Source of the DNA: Phymatolithon calcareum
Taxonomy: Eukaryota; Rhodophyta; Florideophyceae; Hapalidiales
Reading direction: 5' to 3'
DNA: 64,000 bases
Assembly: GCA_977006965.1 (NCBI GenBank)
Contig: OZ345352.1
Coordinates: 372,001 to 436,000 of the forward strand
Below the pieces are notes generated by a model. That model was not told where the DNA came from. It saw only the letters and a program-made list of their open reading frames with translations, and did not search any database. Positions 42,736 to 54,890 of this stretch are shown in pieces. Both the position numbers and the translations under genes were made by a program. Each line of letters starts with the position of its first letter. Position 1 is the first letter of the stretch.

Positions 42736-44418
42736 ATGTTAATTTCCCCGGACGATCAAAAAGAGCTCATTGCAAGAATCCACGAAAGACTTCGTTATGT
42801 GGATGCTGAAGAATTTTGCTTATGCCCATCTATTGAATGTTATCGAAGGTAAGTCACTTTCTGGAGAAGAGTACGCTATCGCAATAGCAGACACTCTTCC
42901 TCCTGATCGATTGTTCGACGATGCAATAATTCAAAGTGAGGGAAGGTTTTTCTACGCATACATTCGAGATGGTCTTGCATGCGCAGGAGTAAAATCCAAG
43001 CCCTCTCGATCTGGTCCCCTTCCATTGCACGTTTCCAAGCTGCTTTACACATCCTCATTGGGAGCTGAAATCATGGATCAAGAAAGGAGATCTGAAGAAG
43101 AATCGATGAAGAAGGCTACTCAGCTTTAAGAGAAGAGCAACTTTCCACCCGATCCACGCAGATATGTTGCCAAACTGGATACTATTCCGAACTTAGAAAA
43201 GGAATTCATGCCCTCAGCCACACCAGTCCAGCGGAAAGAATCGCCAACCATTGCTCCTGCACCAGTAAATGAAGATGGCCATGACGATCACGGTTATGCG
43301 AAGCTCCTTTCTTAACAGATTCTTGCTGCGTCATCTGCGATTCATAAGGCAATGATGGAAGATGCCATTGCTATCCGAAATCGAAGAATTACGTCGGAAA
43401 ATTCCGGCTTCATAACTCCGAATCTGGCTCCAACTACCGCTCGGAATTCCCCTACTTCATCGCCCGGAAACAATGTTATTGTCTCCCCTATTATTTCCAT
43501 CGCTTTCAATGATGATAGTAACGTATCAAGTGCTTCATCGACATCCCGACTCTCATAAAGCTCCAAGAGAAGTCAACGGACATCAATTCCGTAACTGAAG
43601 GCACATCTTGGCAATCATATTTGATTAAGTACGAGACCCTCGCAAAAGCGCATGATGTGAATGAACCTGGCATACTACTGGAGATGATACAATTCTCATT
43701 TGGACCAGGTCCAAAAATGGTATGGGATCGATACAACGCAACCCAAGACCATACTTGGAATGGATTTAAGGACGTCATGTACAAAAAGTACACGTCTTTT
43801 GTCACCCAAGCCCGAATAAGAGATGCATTATTACATGTATCACTACGGACTGAGCTACGTCTCCCGGACAAGGGGCCATGTCTTTCGAGAAACAGTCGTG
43901 CTGTTACCCGAGTTGCAAAAAATATTTTGTTTTTGACAAAGGAGCTTCCCGAAGATGAACGTGAAGATAAACATCTTCTCAAATATTTGCGCTCCGTTAT
44001 ACAATGTGTAGAGTTTACTCGTATCGTCCAGCTTAACTCCGCTGCTGATAAAAGCAGCTCCTTTGACAAGCTCGCAATGGCGATTCAAACGGCAGCGCAA
44101 ATAGAAGACAACTTTTCCAACTCTTCAATTCCGACTACCAGGGCACCAATATCAATACACGAAAATCAAGTTACCGATCTCGAAGAAGAGCTCATGATTT
44201 TTTTCACGGACCGCCGTCTCGGAAGAATTAATCCTCGACGTTCTAAGAAATGTGGAAATAATCGAAACCTGAACGGCAAGTGGAATGGACAACTAATGAA
44301 ATGTCACGACTGCAAATCTGCCAAACATCTAAAATACCACCGCAAATGCCCGGACAAGATCAAGCGCAGACAGCAACGAAACGGTTCAGGTTCTTGCGTG
44401 TTTGGCAATTGCTCTTAA
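42736..44418 (+). pseudogene. copia Gag
   Basis: The best start is ATG 42736, but the frame shifts near 42770, again before 43136 and between 43320 and 43621. The last and longest frame (43621-44418) is a typical helical Gag with a C-terminal knuckle, CHDCKSAKHLKYHRKCP, near codons 228-244. Gag would coat the element RNA. Interrupted frames make it non-functional. Confidence 0.65.
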
Positions 44419-44715
44419 CGACGCAACATCCTCTCCATCCGTACCGGGCAGTGTCAATGATATGGATGATAACTCCGATTCCAATGACATAAAGTCTGAT
44501 TCCGGTGAAGTTATCGAAACAAATTTTAATTTTTGAACGAAACTCTCACCTGAAGATCAAGCCCTACAAGAAGAATTATTCGAAAACAACTTCACGTCTC
44601 AACAGCCAAGTACTAACAGCGACTCGGAGACAGATGAATTAGTGGACAATAACTATGCGGAGCGTTTAACGCACTTACTCGCCGCATCGATTGCAAATGA
44701 CAGCCACCCTTTTCG

Positions 44716-45380
44716 GTGCGGCCATGCGAACTGACCTTTCGCATGAGCCCTAAAGCAAAGGTTAAATATGACGCTCATCCATCCTCGTTACTGGCAGAAA
44801 AGGCGAACCCATGTGATGCGATTCTCATTAACGCTAAATGTAATCCCAAGGCACCGCTTGACCGTGCGCATAATATTGAGAGGAGACCTCCAGAAATAGC
44901 TACAGTTTCATGCTCTACTTCTGGAACAACGAAACACATAGCATCTCAGCCAAACCGATTAACCCTACCTGTCAAGAAGGCGAAAATTTATCTGCGTCAA
45001 AACATTCACCAGCGTCCGAGCGAAGAATTCCAAAGTGCTTTTATCGATACCGGAGCAGCTCGATCATGCATTGGTATATCACACGCGAATGCATACGCCA
45101 AGATCACCGGAGGAAAACATGGGATTCGTTCATCATCAGTTTCGTTCAAGTTTGGAAACGTGAGCGACCCATCTCGAGGAATAATTTTGATCTCACTCCC
45201 CACACCTGACAGAATGGGTGCCCATTTCGATGCCGACCTTGTTGACGCGAATGTCCCACTGCTTCTTGGACTAGACGTATTGACGAACTACGACATCGTG
45301 GCTAATACTCGAAGTGAACAACTGGAGCATAGAGACTTGTTTTTACCCATGGAACGCGATAAAGGCCATATTTGGGTTAG
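44716..45380 (+). pseudogene. copia aspartic protease region
   Basis: FIDTGAARSCIG (about codons 111-122) is the catalytic Asp-Thr-Gly motif. VPLLLGLDVL about 70 codons later is the second conserved motif of retroviral-type proteases. The frame stays open to 45768, but protein-like sequence changes to the integrase frame near 45380. Confidence 0.75.
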
Positions 45381-46070
45381 GTGGCCAATCGAGGTGACTA
45401 TACCAAAGCTGAACTTCTCAAGCTGTATCGGCATTTCAAGCACCCGTCATTCGGAAAGCTGTACTCACTACTCAAGAGAATTGACCCTAAAAATCTGCCA
45501 GCTAACACAAAAACTGTACTGCAGAAGATCCACGATGAGGGCGATCCGTGTCAAGTATTCGACGGAAAGCAAATGCGATTCCAGGTTGGATCACCTGATC
45601 TGTCCGATATTTGCTTTAATCGCGAACTATCCATGGATATTGTCAAAATTGGTGAGCAGAATGCGTTGCATGTTATTGATACTGGTACTCATTTTGGCTC
45701 TGCGCAGTTTCTATATTCCGTTGATACGCAAAGTGTCTGAAAAGCTTTGCTTAAGTGTTGGATTCTAGTGTACGCAGTACGGTACGACGTTTTCTTCACG
45801 GATCAGGGCTCTGTATTTACTTCCGAGGAATGGAAAACACTATCAGACAAGAACGGTGTTCCGCCAAAGTTTTCCGGAGTGCAACATCACAATGTAATTA
45901 GCCTCTGCGAGGGATATCATTCCCCACTCCGCAAAATACACTGCAAAATCGAGATTGATTACCCAACTATGGATCAAAATTTAATGCTAAAAACTGCGGT
46001 TAAGGCTATGAATGATATGCTGGGACCTGAGGGACTCGTGCCATCTTTTCTTGTTTTCGGTGTAATGCTT
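45381..46070 (+). pseudogene. copia integrase, truncated
   Basis: Begins with the pre-integrase segment ELLKLYRHFKHPSFGKL. Next comes the zinc-binding region, then the first catalytic Asp (SMDIV) and HVIDTGTHF. A single in-frame TGA lies at 45738-45740. The frame continues with FFTDQGSVFTSEEW (second Asp) and GVQHHNVISLCEGYHSPLR, where the catalytic Glu belongs (EGY). The end FLVFGVML is typical just before the domain end; the sequence then switches to helicase copy C. Confidence 0.75.
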
Positions 46071-46075
46071 CGCAA

Positions 46076-48168
46076 CTCGGAGGGTTCTGCAGTCCCATAC
46101 TACCGATCTCCGTCCCGCGCCCAGGCCCTCCTGCGCCGAGGTGCAGTGCCGTAAGGAACAATGGAACTAGGTTTCTTGCCGCTTTAGTCCATGCATCCAG
46201 CTCGGCTGCCGGTAAGGACGGTAGCATCTTTTCGCGGATCCACCGATTACTCCGACGAACAAACTCGCCGTTCCGCACGTCAGCCAAAGCCCAGTACCCT
46301 GGCACCATATTGCTCTCTTCGTCCAAGATCGATGAGCACTCCTCACGAAACCTTGATGGCAGCATCTTCTCCTTCAGCAAATCAACAATGATTGCCTTCC
46401 GAAGGTCCCTGTGCACTGACCGCGCAGTACGTCCGACTGAAGGCACAATACGTTTCCCACCGTCCACATTGTCCTCACTGTGCTCATCGTTCACATCGTC
46501 GGCCGATACCTCGATTCCTCCCATAAACCCGCACCGACTATGAACTCCACATTTGCCGAACACATTCTCTGGCGTCTCCTCTGCACGAAAAGAGGTGCAG
46601 ATCGACCACATGTCCACAAAGACGGACAATTCGACTTTTGCCCCAGTACACATCGCGGATTGCATCTCCGCTTCCACCTCTACACGCCTCTCTTCGTCAC
46701 TGTACTTTCGCATCTCAAGAAGAGCACGGCACGACGCCGCGTATAGAATGCCCGTCACTTCCGGAGCAACTTGACGTCCTTGCTTGAAGTGCAGGCGGTC
46801 CATCGTCTCACCGCCAACGCACATACAGGCGGCCACGGCGAAAGAGAAGAGCCTGACAGACCCTCCGGAGACGCTGCTCCTCTCGAAGAAAATTCTGCAC
46901 AGCATCCGGTGCACCTTCATGCACACAGTCTCCTCGTCCGTGCCATTCCTTCATGCACACAGTCTCCTCGTCAGTGCCATTGTCACTTGAAAGGTCATTA
47001 AGTGCGCCCACAAGAGCAGGGCTCATCGAAATCCCGGCATACTTCTGCCTGTCTCGATGAACTCGAAGAGCCATAACAACGAGCATACGCGCGCTCCGAA
47101 CATACCGCTCGAGTGATCGATCCCCACGTTGGTCGTCGTTAAGGAACTGAAACGGCTTCTTCTTCTCCAGTGTTCCGCCTGGGCTAATATCTACCAAGGT
47201 GGACCGAAAACTGTCCACCCCGCGGAACAGCTCTCGCGCATCGACAAACAGTTGCTTAACCGTTTGCGACGACACAAGAGCAGACTCGCGACAGGCTTCC
47301 CCTAGCCGAATGAAACGCCATGTATCGCCAAGAGAGAGGCCGACAGCGTCAAGGCGCTCTTGGCACTTGGCGAGGCTGACAAAGCCGCTGTTTTCGCGAT
47401 CACCTGCCGCCCGAATATACGTCGGCGATACTTCTCCAGGGTCGTATCTAGCAAGCGCAGCGGTGATGTCAGGGTCTCAATCAGGGCGGCAATCGATGGC
47501 GGCCTCCGCATCTTCGATGAGGAAAAGCTTTTTCGAAAAAAATTTGCGCGAAAACTTTGGCACAACGATGTTTTCAGACATCGAACTGTCTTTCGTGACA
47601 TACTTGTCTTGTGCACCATACTGGTGTGACGAGGTAAAGTGCTGTCGCCCTCAAATAGAATGTCGCACTCCGGGCACAATTTGTCTTGCACAACAAGAAG
47701 ACCATCGATCGGCGGAAGTTGTCCGTGCCGTACGCCTCCAGTGCGAAACTTCTCCCGAAGCGGGTGGCTCTTCGGAAACGACGCGGCGCACCGATCTGCG
47801 GCACGCCACAATTTCGCCGCTTCGCCTTCAAAGACGGAGTGAGCACTTCTTCTCAGATGCTCAAAAAATGTCTTCCGGATCGCCATAACCTCTGCGCGGC
47901 ATTCTTCTTTCGCACAAATAAAGAAAGCCGTCACTGGGCAAGGGTGAATGCCGTGAGAAGAGAGCAAGGCAATGTCTTCCTCCAGCATGGTGGTGCTGAT
48001 TTCGGATTCGATCCTCTCAGCTCTGGGGAACACGACGTTTACACTACGATTCCTGCATAAATTTCTGCGAAATGTAACAAATTTTTTATGTTCTCGAGAA
48101 TCTTTTCTGACGACATTAAATATATTCTTTATCTCAATCTCTTCTACACCACAACTTCTACTCAACAA
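46076..48168 (-). pseudogene. Telomere-linked-helicase-like protein, copy C (N-terminal part)
   Basis: Three minus-strand frames: 48168-47302, 47275-46808 and 46926 to about 46076. The first contains a C2H2-like pair, CPECDILFEG...HTSMVH, preceded by GIHPCPVTAFFICAKEEC, which resembles the zinc-finger region upstream of fungal telomere-linked RecQ helicases. The last ends with TALHLGAGGPGRGTEIG, the motif that starts copy A. Copies C and A overlap by about 200 bp and together outline one large protein; the helicase part of C is replaced by copia sequence at 46070. First codons are TTG or GTG, so true starts are unknown. Confidence 0.65.
46914..46981 (+). repeat. 34-bp tandem duplication that breaks the ORF
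   Basis: CCTTCATGCACACAGTCTCC plus 14 more bases is present twice in a row (46914-46947 and 46948-46981) with one difference. Thirty-four is not a multiple of three. Removing one unit would join the frames 47275 and 46926, so this duplication explains the frame change in copy C. Confidence 0.85.
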
Positions 48169-49319
48169 GCATCACTTCAAACTTCTACACATCTGAACGA
48201 CAATCGACAATCCCATGTTGCTAGCTCACATGTTCTTCGTCGGCACTTTGCAATATCGAACAGAGAAATCGGAAACACTGGTATATCCGAACGCAGTAGG
48301 TGCCAAGATCAATCTCGGATTCATGTGCATTGTGCAATGCAAGAATTAAGCTCCTGGCAATAGAATTCCGTCACGTTCACATCAACAACTCGATCGAAAC
48401 GGTCCCCCATACATACAACAATGTAGTTACACATGGCCCGACGTTCAATTTCTTAAATTTAATATTTCACAATTATAGTATCAATGATTTCCATGTTTTC
48501 CTGCACGCATCGTGCGCATTCCGTTGGCACATATATCTCAATCCCGGGCTCACCGTTTTAGCAAATAGAAGGCCACCATATTACAGCCGGTTATCAAAGG
48601 AATAGCCTCATCCTCCATCTACTCAACGCGTTCGCTGGCTGACAGTACGTACGCATCATTACACTCAAACACGAGAGTTTCAGAAAAGTAGCGAATAGAA
48701 AATCATTATTGTTCTACACTGTCCAACAAACGCAGCTTTTAATCTCCACCCTTCAAAAACAAGGCCCTGTCATAGAGGTATGATTTTAAAGTGTATAGCT
48801 TCTAAAAACTTACTTATCAATTCCTGCCCCGCCCACCAACGTGATGCTTCCGCAGACGTACGCACAGGGCGCTATTGCTCGCGTATTTGACATTTCATTG
48901 CAACCAAACTCTGGGCGCCAATGTGAATAAATTGAAAGTTGGTGCGCAAAGTTCGTGAGCTATTTTCGAGAGCTTAATCGAATATATATCAATAAAATAG
49001 GTTTTCCTTGTTCACAGAGACAGCCGTCAAAATCTAAAAAGTTTGTTATCAACCGGGTCTCATATTGCTATGATTCAAAATGTGTAGCAGCTATACACAA
49101 TTCCAAGTGTCTACCCTATCTTCCCTATCCATCAAACCTCAAGCATTCCACTCCCTCTTCCCTGCTACCCTATCTCATCTCTTTTCTTACTACTTCCGCT
49201 TAAACGCATACAATTTCTTTCATTTTTACTACATTTCCACCAATCAAATCTCAAACTACCATTTCTTGTCTCTGTGGCGTATGATAAACCACCAATTTTT
49301 AATCCTCATTCTACATTAA

Positions 49320-49450
49320 CAATTTCAAGCACAGCTTCGCTGTGCTGGAAATTGTGCTAGCCAACCGAAACAGCTTCCCTGTTCTGGAAATGGTGCAAAT
49401 CAACCACAATTCACTGATGCTTGTGCTGGAAACCGTGCTAGCCAACTACA
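49320..49450 (+). repeat. Short tandem repeats with GTGCTGGAAAT-like core
   Basis: About three units near 45 bp each: GCTGTGCTGGAAATTGTGCTAGCCAACC and two degenerate relatives (CCTGTTCTGGAAATGG..., CTTGTGCTGGAAACCGTGCTAGCCAAC). Confidence 0.6.
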
Positions 49451-49614
49451 AATCACTTATGCCATGATGGTACTTCCAATTCGTCATATCTCAAGCAGAG
49501 TACTTGTATTTGGTGACCATGCACAGAGAAAAATAACGATTGGTAATACAATCCTAAAGCTCTTTTTCATTGGCCATTTGGAAAGTATGTATATTTCTTG
49601 ATATTTTCAGCGCG

Positions 49615-49990
49615 GTTCTTCGCGGAGATGGCGCACCATCTTCTTCTTTGTGCACTATTATGAATTGCACGCCGTTCGAAAGCTCTCATGAAGAGGAAGA
49701 GATCGGTACCAAGCGCGCAACTCTGCGCAGACGGGAAGTTGGTGCGCCGAAAACCGTGGAATCGCGTCAAAAATATATAAAAATTAGTATCTTAGGACTG
49801 CTGTGCTATCATAAATATAAATTCCTATTTTCTAATAAATTTTGGGCACTGTTTCCGGGTTCTGGCGCACCATGTTCCCGTTCGCGCACACTTGCGCGCT
49901 TGGAACTGTTGGAAAGCGCGCGGTGAGAGCTTTCGAACGGTACCAGAGGCGCAACTGCGCGCAAGGGAAAAAATGTGCCACCTGGGGCCG
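49615..49990. repeat. GGCGCACC/GGTGCGCC motif family, second site
   Basis: GATGGCGCACCATCTTC (49627) and, inverted, GGGAAGTTGGTGCGCC (about 49733); then CTGGCGCACCATGTTCCCG (49862) and a degenerate inverted partner (49940-49990). Each pair encloses a GCGC-rich stretch with GCGCGCAACT or its complement and a CGGTACCA motif. Same family as 34310-34515. Confidence 0.65.
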
Positions 49991-51769
49991 ACCGGCGAAA
50001 AATTATCTAAAAAGTAGGCTCGAGTGCTGGGAGACTTGGATGCAGGTTGAATTTAATGATACTTATATCCTGAAAAACTCATAAAATGGGCCATCTGAGA
50101 GGGTCTCGAAGAGAGGGTAAAAAATGAAGGCGGCTCGTATCCCGCGACCAAAAGTATGTAAATTTCAACTTTGGCTCCTATCCCGCCAGCCTTAACCTGC
50201 GAAAATGATACCATTTTCGCAGAGTCTCTCAGAATAATCAAAAAACCGGCGGCATACGAGCCACTCCCCTCGTTTCTGAATTAAAATTTGTTATCCAGCG
50301 GGATACGAGCCAGTGGAAACTATATAGGGAATGGAGAATTGCCATCAGCCAAGTGTACTTCTTCCAATCCCGAATCATCCTATATCTACCTTCCGTCACA
50401 CCATCATCACCACGAAGGACCATACTTCAGAAAAATGCTCACAAACCCATTCCGAACTTGCAGGATAAGGTTCGACAGGCAGGATTAGTACTGAGGTGAG
50501 GGATCACTTGGGAATCCCCAGTGTCTTTCGTTTTTAATTTTTCCACAACCAAAACTCGAGGAATACAGGGCGCGATGCGCCAACTGGCCCATCCACTTGC
50601 ACACGCCTGCAACATTACACCTTTTTCGTCCCAGCGTGACGATGGTACAGAATCATGGAGTATATTGTTCTTGTCCTTTTTGGTCAGAACTAGTACCTAA
50701 ACCCTGACGACCTACTCCCATTGTATAAATGCAATTAAAATGAAGCATAAAAATTTTATGCAATTGGAGAACGCTGCTCGTGTTGTAACGTAAGGCGAGA
50801 AAGCGGGCGATCTTTGAAAGGGGGAATACCACCCCATCAGACATTAGCTATGGAACTGGCTTGGACACATGCTTCACATGGACGAGAACCGCATGGTGTG
50901 CCAAGTCCTAATCCAGTATGTTACTCCAACCCCGAAATCACTCTTCGGCAACGTGCCCTTTAAAACCTCAGAAAGATAGAGTAGAACGGAAGGAACGTTG
51001 ACCCTCGAAACTTTGCTAACCTCACTTTAGGGAAATGAAGAGTACAATTAGCACCATATGCGAAGAGGCATAATAGCTTACATTATTTCGTCCAATCTAT
51101 GAAAGACAAAGAAAGGTTTGTTTCGTAGAAACTCCATTGTAGAGCCCAATGGGCATTTAAGAATCGCCGAACAACTTGCGCAAACGCCCGCACTCGTCTA
51201 TGTCCCATCCTGCACTCCGATGGATCCCTGATGCGCAATACTGTACCGCCTGCTAGAGACATTTTAACTCCGAATTACTGCATCTTTCGCTGTGAGCGCT
51301 TGACCCATACCGTGCGCTGGCAGCCTAATACGTCGGCTTTGCGCCGGCACCGCATCGCGCATTACGACCAAGCTATCAGCCCATACGCCGTATGTCTCTC
51401 GAGCCGCGTAAATCGGCAACTCGATTAGCCATTACGTCGCTTCGGTTGTTTCACCGTTGGCTTCAAAGTCAACTTCCAACCGCAGTGTTCTCAAGCCGAC
51501 CCCCAAAGTTTCGACTGACATGACCGCTAGCCGTAGGGCAACAGCAAGCAGGGGGCTTGTTGTGGACACTGTGGCGTTGGAGCGAGTGTTGGATATGGGG
51601 GGCATGTGGTGCGAACTTTTTCGGTGCGCTGGCGTGGTGAAATGAATCGGTGGTTCATTTTCTTTGGGCCGCGCCTCCGCCGCACCTTGTTCACGGTGGG
51701 CAGGATTATGGACGGCCACGGTCCCATACGTGGCGGGCATCGCAGAGAAGAAATTGAAACTGAGTATGG

Positions 51770-52523
51770 ACGAGCTGAACGAAACACATATCACATGGCT
51801 TCTGTGACCTTGAAGAGCATTCCCTATTTGACTAAAAGTCTCAGCGCCCCACACTCGAACTGTTTGGTCCTGAGATCCAGGGAACACCTGTTGCCCGTCA
51901 TGACTGATGGAAACGGAATACACTTTTTCTGTGCGCCCTTCCATTGCGCCACCAATCTGTTCGCCCGTACGTGTGTGCTTCAAACGGCTTACCGATACTC
52001 GTCAATGCCCCCGTGTCCCACACATGAGTTTTCGTGTCAGCTGACCGCGTCACCAATCGTAGACATATCATATGCCACTGAAGGAAACAGATGATACGTA
52101 ATCCCCGCGCGCGTCAGTATCTTCAAAAATAGAATTCCCGTTGCAACTGTCCACAACTTTCAGAGTTCCATCCTCCCGATAGATTGCAACCAATCGGTCG
52201 TCATTCGAAACGGTGACGCACCAAATTGCTGTTGAGCGCGACCTCGTCGAGAATCTACCAGACGCGTGCATGCTTCCATGACTGTTGTGGGCACCCAGTA
52301 CATGTCCTGGTGCTGGTTGCTCCACGAAGCCTTCGACCAATGATGCGCTTTCGGCGAAAACTCGAGGTGTTGACGCCTGCGGATGGGCACTACAGCGATG
52401 GATTTCGCAGGCTGCGAACAAGTATTCTCGAAGGCAGGGCTGACGGACGGCAACGAAGAATTCTAGAATTCGCGCGTTGTGCAAGTCTGCCGTTTCCGCA
52501 GGAGAGTTAGATTTGGGATGCAT
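51770..52523 (-). pseudogene. WD40-repeat protein fragment
   Basis: At least three WD40 blades across three frames: CVTVSNDDRLVAIYREDGTLKV (52523 frame); LVTRSADTKTHVWDTGAL (third frame, about 52065-51990); and SVSISHDGQQVFPGSQDQTVRVWGAETF (51983 frame), ending with a further GH start. WD40 propellers are protein-interaction platforms. Frame changes near 52070 and 51985 show decay. The N-terminal 90 codons of the first frame have no clear domain. The frame after about 51770 looks like non-coding sequence. Confidence 0.65.
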
Positions 52524-53275
52524 TTTTTACAACACTCTACTGTATGTACTGTCGTTGCAACGAACGATTGGGGAGAGATGAAAAATTAGTTATCATGATC
52601 CTAAAAGATTACTAAAGCGGACGGATGCGAATAGAAGGCCGAACGAGGAGAATTTTTGCGCGTGAAGAGAGGCCTCAGAACCTATCCGTCTTTAGAAAAA
52701 TCCCTACAACCGCAGAACGAGTAGTAACCCTACCCACAGTCGTCAGCACAGAGCACACGGCGACAAGAGAGCGATGAAAGTTCGGATGTCACAATCTGCG
52801 TGCATCGCGCCCCTAAATCTGTCGAATTCTGTGCGGCGACACACAATACATGGCTCTAATTTCCTGCAAAGTCTTATAACGTCAATGCACAGAAACCGTA
52901 TGGAACACTCCCGCATTTACTTTACTAGTCCATCAGTTCCTTCGAAGTAGATGCACAATTCGCATTCAAACTTTTCAATCTATGTTCAGTCGACTTCAAA
53001 GTTCGCTCTTGCTTCAACAGGCATACAGAAATGTTCATTCTCTTTGCTTTTAACTTCCAGTTCTGTAGATATCTACCCTTACAATGGACTACAATCCTTC
53101 GACACAAGCTTATGTTCGACGGCAATGAACGGAATGCGTCTTTCTGTTTTATCATGCGTCTAGCAGGAAATCGATTTTGATGGAAAAAACGAGGACATAT
53201 ATCTGATACTCGAATGTAACTAAATGTGGAACTAAACCTCTCCCATCACTACCCACGCTGTCGTTTTCTAGATAT

Positions 53276-54139
53276 TTAAGAATCTTCACAAAGGCAAAAC
53301 AACAAAGCAGTATCACTTGGAGGCCTTTTCAAGTGATTAGCTTGGCAACTTTTAAACCATAGAACCAATTTCGTCCTTCGCTCATTCCTAGAGTAAATTG
53401 GAAGAGAATGGAGAGTTTTGTTGTCAATAATGGCGATATCTCCAACAGTTTGCTTGATGTCCACTGTCTCAATTTCAAGACCACCATCAATGGAACCACC
53501 ATCGCGAAGGAGGAGAACCACAACCCCCCATACCGCAAAGCTGTCAGCGTGAATCGCAATACCGTACAAATCATTGGGAACGTAGTACGCGACAAACGCG
53601 GAATTTGGCTTGTGCTTGTCGGTCGTTTTGTCAAATAGCTCCAGTAATCCACAGTCCAAACCTTTCTTAGCAACCGTCTCGTTCGCGGCGGCACTTGCAA
53701 TTCGATCGCTCAAACAATTATGTGCGAGGGCGCAAAACTCCGTGACGGTGGCGCTTTGCATTTGACGCCGACAAAGATATATGTACTTGGTACGAGAGTG
53801 ACTCTCTTCCGTGGAGAGGTGGTCGTAATGATCCAGCCCGACTTCATTTGGGTCAAACTTCTTCCCGTTGAATAATCAGCTCTCCAATATTTTCAGCTTA
53901 GTCAGAAGCGGGAGGGGAACAGCATTTCGAAAGACCTTATATTCGAACCGAACAGGGCAGAAATCACAATATCCCCGCTGTAGCCATCCAAGTGTATGGT
54001 CCTTCTTCAGTGGGTTTGATCGTTCGACACGGCCGATTTCGGTGTGAGAGTATTCGCGGTTCGCCCTGTCGGCCAAGAGTCTTCCGGTCTTCAGCGTCAC
54101 TTTTTCCGAAAGACTCAGGTTCACCTTCTTCCTAGGCAT
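53276..54139 (-). pseudogene. 2-oxoglutarate/Fe(II) oxygenase with one internal TGA
   Basis: One frame of 288 codons from ATG 54139 to 53276, interrupted only by a TGA at 53876-53878 (codon 88). The second part has the full cupin signature: IHADSF (His-X-Asp), GGLEIE, VGDIAIID, LHSLP (distal His) and ERRTKLVLWF (the Arg that binds 2-oxoglutarate). The first part ends in VFRNAVPLPLL, typical of the region before the cupin. The compact pattern recalls the JBP/TET-like base-hydroxylating branch, whose members can ride in transposons, but other branches are possible. An internal initiation at Met 53761 could still give an almost complete catalytic domain. Confidence 0.6.
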
Positions 54140-54344
54140 TTTAGATTGCAGAAGCGTTTTTGCCCGAATCGATCGTTCTGCTCAGCGCAATTTGCTTTAA
54201 TAGATTTTCGTGAGCTACGAAACGGTCGACGTTACGTGTCAAATTTTTTAATTGACCGTTTGAGGGCCAGAATTTTAAAAATTTCTGGAAAAAAAGCTTA
54301 GAACTATTTGACTTAAGACTCTTTTGAACAAGTATTTCAAAGCC

Positions 54345-54890
54345 TTTACAGGCGGATTATGTTTATTCTGAAATGCAAGCTAGAGCTTGTTAAAGGGTAC
54401 ACCAAGAGACTCGACGTTCCTCCAGGAATGGAAAATTCAAGTTTCATTTTCCGGAACTAATGCACAAACCCTTCCGGCCCAACAGTCTCTTGGAATAAAC
54501 AATTCTAAGCATTTCGGATCTGATTTGGTTTATTTTGAGATGCTCGTTGCTATTTTTCACCCTTTAGCCCAGTGACTCATAGCTCTTCTGGGAATAAAAA
54601 TCCAAGTTTCACTTTCTGGAAATAAGACTGAGCAAACTTTGACCCAATACTCGGAATAGATATTGCTAAGCATTTACACTGCGATCGCGTTTATAGCGAA
54701 ATGCAAGCTAGTGTTTTTCAAGGCCCTCTCCCAGAGACTCGAAGTAGATCTAGGAATAGAAAATCCAAAATTCGTATTCTGGGAATAGAGATTTCGTTTC
54801 TTAGGAATTGCATTCAAGGGCTCGTTAAGGCCTTCTCCAAGAGACTCAAACTAGCTCTGGAATGGAGAATCCATCTTCCATTTTCTGGAA
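54345..54890 (+). repeat. Degenerate tandem repeat, about 160 bp unit
   Basis: Three to four units sharing TTATTCTGAAATGCAAGCTAG, AGAGACTCGA, TCTAGGAATGGAAAATCCAA and TTTCTGGAAA-like stretches in the same order. The best pair is around 54357-54460 and 54690-54790. Confidence 0.6.

Larger units (their letters stand above)
42736..46070 (+). mobile_element. Truncated Ty1/copia-type retrotransposon
   Basis: Order on the plus strand is Gag, CCHC-like knuckle, aspartic protease, then integrase directly after protease. Integrase before RT is the Ty1/copia order. The element stops inside integrase at about 46070, where helicase copy C begins, so RT and RNase H are missing. Frameshifts and stops occur throughout. 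Confidence 0.8.
48200..51431. other. No gene recognised; dispersed repeats
   Basis: Open frames are short. Repeats are present at 49320-49450 and 49615-49990 (listed separately). The tract 50080-50340 contains two similar 'TATCCCGC..CC' stretches but no clear unit. Confidence 0.5.

Noticed and set aside
47199-47888. 229-codon plus-strand ORF
   Set aside because: Antisense to the telomere-linked-helicase-like copy C; low-complexity composition.
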